A stretch of 64,000 nucleotides of DNA from Eubacterium ramulus (GCF_003122485.1 NZ_JRFU01000009.1:33719-97718), one strand, 5' to 3'; positions 53,891 to 63,369 are shown, counted from the first letter of the stretch. Notes: generated from the sequence alone by a model not told the origin. A program made the numbers and translations.

Positions 53891-55486
53891 TTATCCTAAA
53901 ATCTTTTTCAAATCCTCTTCCGGTGTACTGATCGGCGCAATATTATAATTCTCTACCAGATAATTCAGCACATTCGGTGAAATAAATGCCGGAAGTGTTG
54001 GTCCAAGATAAATGTTCTTGATTCCAAGATGCAATAAAGTAAGTAAAATACATACCGCTTTTTGCTCATACCAGGAAAGCACCATAGACAACGGAAGTTC
54101 ATTTACCTCACACTGGAATGATTCTGCCAGTGCAACCGCAACTTGAATGGCACTGTACGCATCATTACACTGTCCCATGTCCATAATTCGTGGCAATCCG
54201 CCGATTTCACCAAGGTCAAAATCGTTAAAGCGATATTTTCCACAGGCTAGCGTCAAAATGATGGAATCTGCCGGTGTCTGTTTTACAAACTCTGTATAAT
54301 AATTTCTTCCAGCTCTTGCACCATCGCATCCGCCAACTAAGAAAAAGTGGCTGATTGCACCGGATTTTATGGCATCAATGATAGTATCTGCCACACCTAA
54401 TACGGTTCCATGTCCGAATCCGGTCATAACAAAATGACCGCCGTTGATGCCTGTTTTTTCCTGATCTGTGTCATATCCGCCCAGTTCCAGAGCCTTTTCG
54501 ATCACTGGTGTAAAATCTTTCTTTTCATCGATATGAACCATTTTCGGATAAGATACGATCTCTGTGGTAAATACGCGATCGGCATAACTTGGTTTCACTG
54601 GCATCAGGCAGTTGGTGGTAAATAAAACCGCTCCCGGAATATGATCAAACTCTTTTTGCTGATTCTGCCATGCAGTGCCAAAATTTCCTTTCAGATGCGG
54701 ATATTTTTTTAATTCCGGATAAGCGTGTGCTGGAAGCATTTCTCCATGCGTATAAATGTTGATGCCTTTGTCTTTCGTCTGTTCCAGAAGAAGCTCCAGA
54801 TCCTTGAGGTCATGTCCTGTGACAACGATAAATGGACCTTTTTCAATTGTAAGCGGTACTTTGGTCGGCACCGGTGTACCATAAGTAGTGGTATTTGCCT
54901 GATCCAGCAATGCCATACATTTTAAGTTCACCTCTCCCACTTCCAGAACAACCGGAAGCAGATGCTCCATTTCCAGATCGTAGCTGATAAAGGACAGTGC
55001 CTTGTAGAAGAAGTTGTTGACGGTTTCGTCTGTATAGCCAAGAACCATTGCGTGATAAGCGTAAGCTGCCATACCGCGGATGCCAAATAAAATCAAGGAT
55101 TTCAGGGAACGGATATCTTCGTCCGGCTCGTTCCAGAGATTTTGCATATCATAGTTGGAGGTATTTCCACATGGAGACATGCAGCTGCTGCAGTTTGGTA
55201 CAACTGTTGCCTTTTCGTCATTTACTGCCTGAATCATAGCAGTTAATGTTTCTGTATTAAAATTCACATTTGTGACAGTTGTAAATAATCCTTCGATGAT
55301 GATGCGGTCGGTGTTTTCTGTTTTCGGGTTATTTCCACAGGCTTTTGCCAGACCGATCAGAGCGCCGGTCAGTTCATCCTGTAAGGCAGCGACTGCTGCA
55401 TTTTTTCCACAGACACCTGCTGCGCCTGTACAACCGCTGCATCCGGCAGTCTGTTCACACTGGTAACAAAACATTTTCTGTTCCAT
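53891..55486 (-). CDS. hcp: Hybrid-cluster protein Hcp (hydroxylamine reductase)
   Basis: Hcp is an iron-sulfur protein of anaerobes that reduces hydroxylamine or nitric oxide and protects from nitrosative stress. The 531-residue product has the N-terminal cluster cysteines C7, C10, C19 and C26 (CYQCEQ, then CTGAAGVC), then NCSSCMSPCGN, and the hybrid-cluster region with GCDGAR and LACGKYRF. The ATG at 55484-55486 follows aaaggag; a longer frame upstream has no such site. No dedicated Hcr reductase is adjacent. Confidence 0.95.
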   Translation of the reverse strand: MEQKMFCYQCEQTAGCSGCTGAAGVCGKNAAVAALQDELTGALIGLAKACGNNPKTENTDRIIIEGLFTTVTNVNFNTETLTAMIQAVNDEKATVVPNCSSCMSPCGNTSNYDMQNLWNEPDEDIRSLKSLILFGIRGMAAYAYHAMVLGYTDETVNNFFYKALSFISYDLEMEHLLPVVLEVGEVNLKCMALLDQANTTTYGTPVPTKVPLTIEKGPFIVVTGHDLKDLELLLEQTKDKGINIYTHGEMLPAHAYPELKKYPHLKGNFGTAWQNQQKEFDHIPGAVLFTTNCLMPVKPSYADRVFTTEIVSYPKMVHIDEKKDFTPVIEKALELGGYDTDQEKTGINGGHFVMTGFGHGTVLGVADTIIDAIKSGAISHFFLVGGCDGARAGRNYYTEFVKQTPADSIILTLACGKYRFNDFDLGEIGGLPRIMDMGQCNDAYSAIQVAVALAESFQCEVNELPLSMVLSWYEQKAVCILLTLLHLGIKNIYLGPTLPAFISPNVLNYLVENYNIAPISTPEEDLKKILG

Positions 55487-55576
55487 AATAAAAAATCTCC
55501 TTTGCTGTAAATATGTTTTTCGTATGTTTTGGATAAAATCAGTGATTAATAATTCAACCATGAACGTATGTGACTT

Positions 55577-55592
55577 TGGTTGGCACAAACCA
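55577..55592. promoter_or_regulatory. Dyad in the hcp leader region
   Basis: tggtt and aacca flank 6 bases in the 250-bp gap upstream of hcp. A TATAAT on the minus strand at about 55617-55622 lacks a -35. The site lies about 25-40 bases downstream of that -10, so a repressor is more likely than an activator here. No regulator is adjacent. Confidence 0.25.
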
Positions 55593-55693
55593 GCATATTT
55601 TCTTCAAAATCACTACATTATATACATGATATATATGAACTATTTTGTAAAAAACTCTCTTATCGAAATACTGATCACATTATAACCAAAAAG

Positions 55694-55733
55694 AAAAGCC
55701 CTGTATGTTGTTAAAACAACATATTGGACTTTT
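55694..55733 (-). terminator. Hairpin downstream of the flavoprotein gene
   Basis: aaaag, then tatgttgt against acaacata, then cttttc form a long stem with a mismatched middle and a 4-nt loop. On the minus strand it ends in gcttttctttttgg. It separates the flavoprotein unit from hcp. Confidence 0.65.
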
Positions 55734-55828
55734 CACGTTACATTTTTTTACATATCTTTGATTTATATTTTTGATTTATGCTTATCAAATCATATATTTT
55801 TATTGATTTAACAGGTAATGCATAGTTC

Positions 55829-56758
55829 CTATTCCGGTTTAACTGCTGTGATAGCCTCTGCATAACGCTGAACTTTTGCTTTATACTCATCACTTCTTGC
55901 AGCAGCACCTGCATTTTTCTCATTATTCTGAATATCATCTGCATGAATAAACTGACCGCTTAAAGTATCATGCGCATGCTCAATCTGGGATTCCTCAAAG
56001 GTAAAGCGAACCTTGCCATCCTCTGTCACTAATTTACCGCGGATACCGCACTGACCGCAGACTGCCACGTTATCTCCCTCAATGTAGAAGTTTCTGGAAT
56101 GGCAATGTGGACAGACACCGTCCTCACCTTTCCAGGTTGCATGTTCGATATCTTTTGCAGCTTCTGCAAGGTTTACACCAATCTGATGGGCACGGGCTAC
56201 TTTGGAATCATCTGTTAAGATACCAAGAGACCACATAAATACTTCATTATCAATGACTTTCCACATCGGAGTCAACGCATGCAGATAGAAATCATTCTGA
56301 ATCTCTGTTGCCCAGTCAGAACCACCGATTCCCATATAGGAAACCGCTCTTGTTTTCATATATTTCGGATCGATTCGTTTACCACCATTTGCTGCTGAAA
56401 TCTTGTCCGCAACAATGTTGTTGGATAATCCCATACGCGGTCCAAAACGGTCCATAATAGTGTGGAAAATACCTGCTGCACATTTTTCAAAGATCGGAAT
56501 AGAGAAGATAATTCCGTCTGCATCCAGCATTTTATCTAATAACCATTGGAAGTCGTCTTTTAATACACACATGTTGCCTCTGCCGGAAAACAGGCTCATA
56601 ACACATGCTTTACAGCCGGTACAGTGTTTGATCTCAAGATCCATCAAACGTACAAATTCAATCTCAGCGCCCTGCTCTTTTGCTGCAAGTAACGCTTCTT
56701 TGCACATACAATCGTTGGCACCATTTTTAGTACCACCTGAAATACCTAAAATCTTCAT
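55829..56758 (-). CDS. Flavodoxin-fold NAD(P)H oxidoreductase with zinc ribbon
   Basis: The 309-residue protein has an N-terminal flavodoxin-like FMN reductase domain (MKILGISGGTKNGANDCMC; SIPIFEKCAAGIFHTIMDR) with a cysteine-rich insert (KHCTGCKACV) typical of iron-sulfur flavoproteins. Unusually, a zinc-ribbon-like module follows near residue 215-240: CPHCHSRNF, then CGQCGIRG, and an extra C-terminal helix. The substrate is unknown. A good aaggag precedes the ATG. It lies downstream of the barrel-like gene on the same strand. Confidence 0.75.
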   Translation of the reverse strand: MKILGISGGTKNGANDCMCKEALLAAKEQGAEIEFVRLMDLEIKHCTGCKACVMSLFSGRGNMCVLKDDFQWLLDKMLDADGIIFSIPIFEKCAAGIFHTIMDRFGPRMGLSNNIVADKISAANGGKRIDPKYMKTRAVSYMGIGGSDWATEIQNDFYLHALTPMWKVIDNEVFMWSLGILTDDSKVARAHQIGVNLAEAAKDIEHATWKGEDGVCPHCHSRNFYIEGDNVAVCGQCGIRGKLVTEDGKVRFTFEESQIEHAHDTLSGQFIHADDIQNNEKNAGAAARSDEYKAKVQRYAEAITAVKPE

Positions 56759-56817
56759 GTTATTTTTCTCCTTAAAAAAATTGTCCTAATATGTCCTAAA
56801 CTATGCTATACAGTTTC

Positions 56818-56870
56818 GCAGATCCAAAAAACTTGCGTATGAGTAAAAGAATGGCGTAAAGGATCTGCGT
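56818..56870 (-). terminator. Intercistronic hairpin
   Basis: cgcagatcc and ggatctgcg (9 bp) enclose a 35-nt loop between the barrel-like gene and the flavoprotein gene. It lacks a U-tract and may tune downstream expression rather than end transcription. The direct repeat tgtcctaa occurs twice nearby (about 56783 and 56793). Confidence 0.4.
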
Positions 56871-56913
56871 TCCTGTATCATCTATTGTAAAAATGTTTTA
56901 CAACCAAAGTAAC

Positions 56914-57753
56914 TTAGCGCATCGGCAGATAGCCTCTGTATTGTTTCAAATTGTCGCTGGTTGCGATATCGGTCAAAAACAGGCTTGCAAACTGGAATTG
57001 CGGGCGCAGATAAGGGAAGTTATCATACTCAGCCCATTCCGGTTTTTTGAAAGATGCAGCATTTTCAACGGCACAGTGATACCACTCTTCCGGACCGTCA
57101 AACCACATCTCCACACAACGATCCATATGACAGTTGTTGATCTCTTTTTTGACTTTGCTTGTCATCATGCGGGTAACTTCCGGCATTGCCGCAAATGCAG
57201 GTAATATTTCGTTCATCATCCACTGATCACCATCTTCTTTGTGTCCTTCCGGATAGGAAACCAAAAACTGCCAGCGGTAATTCGGACCATCCACCATAGT
57301 ACGACCGGCACCTTTGAGATCTTGCTCCCAGAAAATCGGTAAAAAGGCAAAAATAAATGGCGGGCATCCATTATCACCACCGGAAGCACGGGCAGCTTCA
57401 CCATCTGCCATAAATCCGTCCTCTTTTGCATTTTCCGGAAGGGTTCCCTGCCAGATCATGGCATCGATCGGGAAATATTCGTTCAGTGAATTAACCAGGC
57501 TTTCCTGACTCATCGGATTTACCATCCAGTAATGCTCGGTGAGCTGCATACGGTATGTACCAAAACGCTCTCCCTGTGGTGGGGTCGGAAGTGCATTGTA
57601 AAACGCATATTTTGTTACCCAAGGCTCAAATTTTGCAATGCTTTCCGGTGCATGATAATAATAAAGCCAGTGCTGCAATTTGTGACGGTACTCTTCTTTG
57701 ACACAGTCTACATAGATCAGACTGCGCAGCGGCTGATACGTGATTTCTCCCAT
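56914..57753 (-). CDS. Dimeric alpha/beta barrel-like protein (EthD-like), tentative
   Basis: I do not firmly recognise this 279-residue protein. It seems to hold two similar halves. The first starts SLIYVDCVKEEYRHKLQHWLYYYHAPESIAKF and has a YAFYNALPTPPQGERFGTYRMQLTEHYW strand series. The second starts WQFLVSYPEGHKEDGDQW and ends QFASLFLTDIATSDNL. The pattern recalls EthD/dimeric alpha-beta-barrel enzymes. It is divergent from a LysR regulator and upstream of the flavoprotein gene, suggesting a small inducible catabolic or detoxification unit. The start follows gaaggagga. Confidence 0.6.
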   Translation of the reverse strand: MGEITYQPLRSLIYVDCVKEEYRHKLQHWLYYYHAPESIAKFEPWVTKYAFYNALPTPPQGERFGTYRMQLTEHYWMVNPMSQESLVNSLNEYFPIDAMIWQGTLPENAKEDGFMADGEAARASGGDNGCPPFIFAFLPIFWEQDLKGAGRTMVDGPNYRWQFLVSYPEGHKEDGDQWMMNEILPAFAAMPEVTRMMTSKVKKEINNCHMDRCVEMWFDGPEEWYHCAVENAASFKKPEWAEYDNFPYLRPQFQFASLFLTDIATSDNLKQYRGYLPMR

Positions 57754-57862
57754 AATAAAATCCTCCTTCTTCGTACAAAAAAACGTAACGTACTTGTTAT
57801 CTGATACTTAAAATTATAAAGGCAGGCGTGGATTGTTGCAAACAGGAAAGAAAGATGATAGT

Positions 57863-57877
57863 ATAAGTATAACTTAT
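57863..57877. promoter_or_regulatory. LysR-type operator box
   Basis: ataag-N5-cttat (57863-57877), a perfect T-N11-A dyad in the gap between the divergent barrel-like gene and the LysR gene. This is where a LysR protein would bind to control both. Confidence 0.6.
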
Positions 57878-57969
57878 GGAAAGACGCTGTATCAGGCATT
57901 TGAAATTGTATTATCTCGGGAAAAATTGATACTATTTTCTGGAAAGCATAAGAAAAATGGAGGGGAACC

Positions 57970-58860
57970 ATGACGTTACAACAATTAGAATACTTTGTAT
58001 CTGCGGCACATAATCTGAATTTTTCCAAGACCGCAGAGATGTTTTTTGTTTCACAGTCTGCCATCACGCAGCAGATCCGTAGTCTGGAAAAAGAACTGAA
58101 GCTGGATCTGTTTGTACGGAAAAATAATCGTATCTCACTGACGGATTCCGGACAGGTATTTATGCGGGAAGCGGAACAGATTCTGGCAAAAGTCAGCGAT
58201 TCTATTGAGCGGGTACATTCGGTACAGCGTGGTCAAAAAGGAACGTTGCGGATCGGGTATATCAAATGTATGGAGATGGGAAGTTTTCCAAGAAATGTAC
58301 AAAATTTTTATTTCAAATATCCGGGTGTTGGCATTGATCTGAAAAGGGACAATGCGGTGGCATTGCATGATGAGTTTCTAATGGGGGAATATGATATTAT
58401 TTTTAATGTGGAAAGTTCACTGCTCTCCTATCCGGATACGACAGAAATCACAAAAATTGGAGAATATCCGTTTTTTGCAGTCATTCCACCGGAACATCCA
58501 TTGAGTCATCGTGAAATGATCACACAGGAAGACTTAAAATACGAACGGTTGATCATCCACAATTTCAGTCGTAGTAAATCAGAATTTCCCCATGATTTTC
58601 CGGCAGGTTATCTGCGAAATGATCTGATGCAGAATATTTCCAGAACAAACGATGACGCAGCAACGATACAGACTATGGTGGCAGCTGGTATGGGAATTGG
58701 AATTTTGACCGAACTGGAGGTTGAAAAGGCATCTATGCCACTGAACCTCTCTTATATTCCATTGGAAACCGATGGAATTCAGGAGATTTTATATGTGATT
58801 TATTCAAAGGAAAATGAAAATCCGCTGATTCCGCTATTTTTAGAGGAAATGAAGAAATAG
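57970..58860 (+). CDS. LysR family transcriptional regulator
   Basis: The 296-residue protein starts MTLQQLEYFVSAAHNLNFSKTAEMFFVSQSAITQQIRSLE, the LysR winged helix-turn-helix (about residues 1-60), followed by a linker helix and the periplasmic-binding-like inducer domain. It faces the barrel-like and flavoprotein genes and most likely regulates them in response to an unknown ligand. The ATG follows ggagggga. Confidence 0.92.
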   Translation: MTLQQLEYFVSAAHNLNFSKTAEMFFVSQSAITQQIRSLEKELKLDLFVRKNNRISLTDSGQVFMREAEQILAKVSDSIERVHSVQRGQKGTLRIGYIKCMEMGSFPRNVQNFYFKYPGVGIDLKRDNAVALHDEFLMGEYDIIFNVESSLLSYPDTTEITKIGEYPFFAVIPPEHPLSHREMITQEDLKYERLIIHNFSRSKSEFPHDFPAGYLRNDLMQNISRTNDDAATIQTMVAAGMGIGILTELEVEKASMPLNLSYIPLETDGIQEILYVIYSKENENPLIPLFLEEMKK

Positions 58861-58931
58861 AGATTTGGGGAAGGTAAATTTTTGATTATTCAACGTAGAT
58901 AGAAGCGAAAATTAATTGAAAGTAAGATACA

Positions 58932-58985
58932 AAAAATGAGCTCCACTTATCTGTACATTACATACAGAAAGCAGAACTCATTTTT
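58932..58985. terminator. Bidirectional terminator between LysR and thrS
   Basis: aaaaatgag (58932-58940) pairs with ctcattttt (58977-58985); the loop holds a second small hairpin (ctgta/tacag). It serves the convergent lysR and thrS genes. Confidence 0.8.
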
Positions 58986-59016
58986 ATTATTTACGGTAAG
59001 GAAATCTTACGAAATC

Positions 59017-60774
59017 CTATCTTGCTTTTGTTTCGATTTCAGTTGTCAGTTTTGTAACAAACTCGTCTAACGGAAGAACCGTTGTCTCTTTCTGACCATG
59101 GAGACGGTATGCAACGGTTCCGTCCTCTTTCTCTTTCATACCGATAACAAGAAGGTATGGTACTTTCTGAACCTGTCCTTCTCTCATACGGTAGCCAAGT
59201 TTCTCTGCTCTGTTATCCAGCTCAACACGAACATCTGCTGCATCCAGTGCATCATAGATTTTCTGAGCGTACTCGTTCAGTTCCGGATCATCTGTTTTAA
59301 CCGGCATGATACGTGCCTGAACCGGTGCTAACCATGTCGGCAGGTTTCCTTTTGTCTCCTCAAGGATGTAAGCCATGAAACGATCCAGAGAACCAAGGAT
59401 TGCACGGTGAAGAACAACCGGTGTCTTTTTCTCGCCGTCGCGGTCTACATAAGTCAGCTCAAATTTAGCCGGCAGACAGAAGTCAAGCTGGCAGGTAGAA
59501 AGTGTATACTCATTACCAACAGCCGGTTTTACGTTTACATCAAGCTTAGGTCCGTAGAAAGCAGCCTCGCCGATTTCCTCTGTATACTCGATACCAAGGG
59601 AATCCATAACCTCACGAAGTGCGTTTTCAGCTTTGTTCCACATTTCATCATCATCATGATATTTCTCTTTGTCTTCCGGATCACGCAGAGACAGCACGCA
59701 TCTGTAATCTGTAATACCGAAATCTTTGTAAGTAGAGAAGATCAGGTCTACTACTTTGGAGAACTCGTCTTTGATCTGCTCCGGAGTTACAAACAGATGT
59801 GCGTCATTCTGGCAGAAGTGACGTCCACGCTCGATACCTTTTAAAGTACCGCTTGCTTCAAAACGGAAGTCATGTGCGATCTCACCGATACGGATCGGCA
59901 GATCTTTGTAAGAATGGATTCTGTTTGCATAGATCATCATGTGATGCGGGCAGTTCATCGGTCTTAATACGAAAGACTCTCCCTCAACTTCCATAGCCGG
60001 GAACATGTTGTCTTTGTAGTGATCCCAGTGTCCGGATGTCTTATACAGATCTACAGTACCAACACATGGAGTCATAACGTGCTGATAACCAAGTTTACGC
60101 TCTTTGTTTTTGATGTAGTTTTCCAATTCCTGCCAGATGACATATCCTTTCGGAAGGAACATCGGAAGTCCACGTCCAACCAAATCGTCTACCATGAACA
60201 GACCCATGTCTTTACCGATCTTTCTGTGGTCACGCTCTTTTGCTTCCTCTAATAACTGCAGGTGTGCTTCCAGTTCTTCTGCTGTCGGGAAACATACACC
60301 ATAGATACGCTGCAGCATTTTGTTTTTGCTGTCGCCTTTCCAGTAAGCGCCGGAATGTCTGATCAGTTTGAAGTGACGGCATAATTTTACGTTGTCTACG
60401 TGAGGTCCACGACAGAGGTCTGTGAAATCACCCTGTGTATAACAGGAAATATTGCCATCCTCCAGATTGGAGATCAGATCCAGTTTATAGCTGTCATCTT
60501 TGAACATTTCCATAGCTTCTTCTTTGGAAATCTCATGACGGATGATCTTTTTGCCGGATTTTGCAACTTTTTTCATTTCTTTTTCGATAGCTGCGATATC
60601 CTCATCACGGATAACGTCATCGCCAAGATCGATATCGTAGTAGAATCCCTCTGCTACAACCGGTCCAACCCAGAATTTTGCCTGCGGATACAGGTGCTTT
60701 ACTGCCTGAGCCATCAGATGGGCACAGGAGTGATTGAGCATGTTTAACTGTTCATCTTCTTTAAAATTAACCAT
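59017..60774 (-). CDS. thrS: Threonyl-tRNA synthetase without TGS domain
   Basis: ThrS charges tRNA-Thr. The 585-residue protein begins MVNFKEDEQLNMLNHSCAHLMAQAV, that is at the editing (HxxxH) domain, and continues with the SAD region TDLCRGPHV, the catalytic core (VLRPMNCPHHMMIYANR with zinc-binding Cys and His) and the anticodon-binding domain. The N-terminal TGS domain of about 60 residues, normal in bacterial ThrRS, is absent. There is no room for it, since the T-box terminator ends about 50 bases upstream of the start. The ribosome binding site is aaagga. Confidence 0.95.
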   Translation of the reverse strand: MVNFKEDEQLNMLNHSCAHLMAQAVKHLYPQAKFWVGPVVAEGFYYDIDLGDDVIRDEDIAAIEKEMKKVAKSGKKIIRHEISKEEAMEMFKDDSYKLDLISNLEDGNISCYTQGDFTDLCRGPHVDNVKLCRHFKLIRHSGAYWKGDSKNKMLQRIYGVCFPTAEELEAHLQLLEEAKERDHRKIGKDMGLFMVDDLVGRGLPMFLPKGYVIWQELENYIKNKERKLGYQHVMTPCVGTVDLYKTSGHWDHYKDNMFPAMEVEGESFVLRPMNCPHHMMIYANRIHSYKDLPIRIGEIAHDFRFEASGTLKGIERGRHFCQNDAHLFVTPEQIKDEFSKVVDLIFSTYKDFGITDYRCVLSLRDPEDKEKYHDDDEMWNKAENALREVMDSLGIEYTEEIGEAAFYGPKLDVNVKPAVGNEYTLSTCQLDFCLPAKFELTYVDRDGEKKTPVVLHRAILGSLDRFMAYILEETKGNLPTWLAPVQARIMPVKTDDPELNEYAQKIYDALDAADVRVELDNRAEKLGYRMREGQVQKVPYLLVIGMKEKEDGTVAYRLHGQKETTVLPLDEFVTKLTTEIETKAR

Positions 60775-60822
60775 TGTTTTTCCTTTCCAGAACCTTTGTT
60801 TATTGAGTTGCTTCTATAAACT

Positions 60823-61098
60823 AAAAAAGCACCTTTAAATATACCTGCTGCCAGATATACTTAAGGGTGCATACATACACGGTTCCACCTTAATGTTTTA
60901 CTTATTCAGCCTGTAACGCGGCAAAACGGTGACGCTTAAAAAATCTGTCCTGCAAAACAGGTCTGACAAATCTCTTTTCACGCACAGCTCAAGACTGGTC
61001 TTCCTGTATGATTCTCATAAGCAGCTTCCACCAATCCTGCTCTCTCTGGAATGTTCCTGCATACAGTACTTGTTCTTTCATCGCTTTTCTCAATATCG
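60823..61098 (-). promoter_or_regulatory. Threonine T-box leader of thrS
   Basis: On the minus strand the leader shows the GA-rich agagag of stem I, a specifier loop with ACC (plus-strand ggt at 60997-60999) above a helix of CAAG(t)AC with GTCTTG, the T-box aaggtggaaccgtg (60878-60891) and a terminator stem with U-run (60823-60870). ACC is a threonine codon, and the TGGA bulge fits a tRNA ending UCCA. Uncharged tRNA-Thr binding would favour read-through. Confidence 0.9.
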
Positions 61099-61104
61099 AA
61101 TCAA

Positions 61105-61133
61105 ATTATAGCACACTGAAAAATAATGCACAA
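61105..61133 (-). promoter_or_regulatory. thrS promoter
   Basis: On the minus strand TTGTGC (61128-61133), 17-bp spacer and extended -10 TGcTATAAT (TATAAT at 61105-61110). Transcription should start near 61098, at the 5' end of the T-box. Confidence 0.7.
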
Positions 61134-61281
61134 GGGTAAGATTGCGAATCAGGGCATGTTTTTTTCAATCAGTGCAACCGTTTATTATTTAGACCTGTTT
61201 TTAATAAGCATACTTATTAAGATAAGTGCATCGATGTATTTGGTATCTGTATTTTTTATGAGCACACTTACATAAGGAATA

Positions 61282-62352
61282 TTATTCTTCTTCAGAATCA
61301 GGTTGTTTTTCCCGCAGACGAACTGCTTTTGCTGCCATCCGGCGCCTGCTGTCCGCCTGTGCCGCATAGTGTTTCTTTGTCGTATTGACATCTTTGTGTC
61401 CTAACACATCTGCAACAAGGTAAATATCACCGGTTTCCTGATAAAGTGTCGTACCATAGGTACTGCGCAACTTATGTGGTGTGATATTTTTTACCGTTGT
61501 CACAAGGCGGGAATATTTTTTGACCAGATTTTCCACACTGCGTACATTGATCCGTTTGTTCTGCATGGAAAGGAATACCGCTTCGGTACTGCCTTCCTTC
61601 GGCTCCATTTCCAATCGTTCATCCAGATAGGCATCCAGCGCCTCGGCTACTTCATCGCCAAAATATACCATAACCTCGGAACCACCTTTCCGGTGAACCT
61701 TAATGCCGTTGTTTTTGGGATCAATATCATTCAGATCCAGACCGACACATTCAGAAACACGGATTCCGGTGCCAAGCAAAAGCGTCAAAATCGCCATATC
61801 CCGTTTTTTTGTTTTGTTATGATAAATCTTCTGACGCTCCGTTAACTTCTCGCCAGATTCCGCCTCATCCAGTAAAATAGCAATCTCATCCACATCCAGA
61901 CGGACGATATTTTTCTCATGCTGTTTTGGCATTTTCACCAGTGCAGCAGGATTTTTTTCAATGATCTCCTTGCGGAAGAAATAATTGTAAAAACTGCGCA
62001 GACAGGCAAGTTTTCGCATTTGACCACGTTCGTCATTGGTATATTCTTTCCCGTTATGATGATAAAATTTCAAATATTGCAGATATTCTTCGATGTCCAT
62101 CGGTGTAATCTGCTCCAAAATATCAATTGGGAAATCGACGATCTCCATTTTTGAAAGTGCGGCATTGTTTTCATGGAGATAGTGAAAAAAGACGCCAAGG
62201 TCGTAGGCATAGGCAATCCGTGTACGGGAAGACGTTGACGGCTCAATACCGATAAAATATTCCCGACAGAAATGCGGCAGTTCAGCTACCAGCGCGCGGA
62301 GTTTCTGCTCGTTTTCAATATTAATCTGATCACTGTATTTTCGTTCTTTCAT
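61282..62352 (-). CDS. Tyrosine recombinase, XerS-like
   Basis: The 356-residue protein has the full set of tyrosine recombinase residues: R198 (TGIRVSE), K222 (HRKGG), H293 and R296 (HKLR), H319 (LGHKD) and nucleophile Y329. Its length and domain plan resemble XerS, the single-protein chromosome dimer resolvase of streptococci, though a role as a Lachnospiraceae XerC/D-type housekeeping recombinase is equally possible. No element borders are evident around it. It is the closest relative I can see of the broken recombinase at 53218-53796. Confidence 0.88.
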   Translation of the reverse strand: MKERKYSDQINIENEQKLRALVAELPHFCREYFIGIEPSTSSRTRIAYAYDLGVFFHYLHENNAALSKMEIVDFPIDILEQITPMDIEEYLQYLKFYHHNGKEYTNDERGQMRKLACLRSFYNYFFRKEIIEKNPAALVKMPKQHEKNIVRLDVDEIAILLDEAESGEKLTERQKIYHNKTKKRDMAILTLLLGTGIRVSECVGLDLNDIDPKNNGIKVHRKGGSEVMVYFGDEVAEALDAYLDERLEMEPKEGSTEAVFLSMQNKRINVRSVENLVKKYSRLVTTVKNITPHKLRSTYGTTLYQETGDIYLVADVLGHKDVNTTKKHYAAQADSRRRMAAKAVRLREKQPDSEEE

Positions 62353-62442
62353 ATAAAACCATTCTTTCTAAAAAAATTATGTTCGTATCCTGCTTTTTCA
62401 TTCATCAGAGAAAAGGGAATTTTTACTACTCATATTAAAATA

Positions 62443-63168
62443 TCAGTCTTTCTGTCCTTCCCAGTCCGGGATATGCCCGTTGATCAATGCAGTAAACAAA
62501 CGTGTCTTTGCCCCCGGATTTTCATGGTTGATGGACCGGATGAGCTGTTTGACATATTCACGTCTGGTTGCTCCATCTGCAGGACATGGATTTTTTACTA
62601 CCGGAAGGTTGTATTTATTTTTAAATCCGATAACATCTGCTTCCTCCACATACAAAAACGGACGGATAATGGTCAATTCCATGCGGTCCAGATAGGTTTT
62701 TGGTGGGAAACAGTAAAAATGTCCTTCATAAATCATGGACATCATCATTGTTTCAATAAAATCATCCTTGTGATGCGCATAAGCGACTTTATTGCAGTCA
62801 AGCTCTTTGACTGCGTTGTATAATGCACCTTTTCGCATTTTTGCACACAGGGAACATGGATTTTTCTCCTTGCGTTCTTCAAATACAATCTGTCCGATCT
62901 GTGTTTTTATGATATGATGTGAAATGTCAAGTTCTTCACAAAACTGCGTGACCGGACTCAGATCAAAACCTTCCATGCCAAGATCTACACTGACCGCTGT
63001 CAGGGTAAAATGCTTCGGATAAAAACGTTGCAGACCGTGCAGGGCATATAGTAACGCCAGAGAGTCCTTTCCGCCGGATACGCCGATGGCAATTCGGTCC
63101 CCTTCCTCAATTAATTTATAAGTATCTACTGCTTTTCTGGTAAGACTTAGCAGCTGCTGCAATTTCAT
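62443..63168 (-). CDS. TtcA-family tRNA thiolation enzyme
   Basis: TtcA-type enzymes use an ATP pyrophosphatase domain and an iron-sulfur cluster to insert sulfur into tRNA (s2C32 in E. coli). The 241-residue protein has the PP-loop SGGKDS at 31-36, C105-x-x-C108 in NPCSLCAKM and C195 in NPCPADG, the cluster ligands. It is shorter than E. coli TtcA (about 311). Whether the tRNA target is the same in this organism is not known. Confidence 0.88.
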   Translation of the reverse strand: MKLQQLLSLTRKAVDTYKLIEEGDRIAIGVSGGKDSLALLYALHGLQRFYPKHFTLTAVSVDLGMEGFDLSPVTQFCEELDISHHIIKTQIGQIVFEERKEKNPCSLCAKMRKGALYNAVKELDCNKVAYAHHKDDFIETMMMSMIYEGHFYCFPPKTYLDRMELTIIRPFLYVEEADVIGFKNKYNLPVVKNPCPADGATRREYVKQLIRSINHENPGAKTRLFTALINGHIPDWEGQKD

Positions 63169-63257
63169 ATGTATTGTTTCCCCGTTTCTATATTGATTTT
63201 GTGTCGAAAATTATATACTATGATAACATATAATAACATTTTGGTAAACCTTTTCGA

Positions 63258-63283
63258 ACATTTGTTTTGTATTATACAAATGT
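63258..63283. promoter_or_regulatory. Dyad between ttcA-like gene and dtd
   Basis: acatttgt (63258-63265) and acaaatgt (63276-63283) form a perfect 8-bp dyad with a 10-bp spacer in the divergent 200-bp gap. It overlaps a TATTAT that could be the -10 for dtd. An operator is possible; the promoters themselves are weak. Confidence 0.35.
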
Positions 63284-63369
63284 GAATAGAACTATGTGTA
63301 TGCATGAAGAAGTAAAAAATAATACACGTATTTGTTTCTATAGGTTTAAAGAGAAAGGATTTTGAAGTT

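Noticed and set aside
61282..62352. Recombinase as part of a prophage or integrative element
   Set aside because: No phage, conjugation or cargo genes and no flanking repeats around it; a housekeeping XerS-like role fits better.
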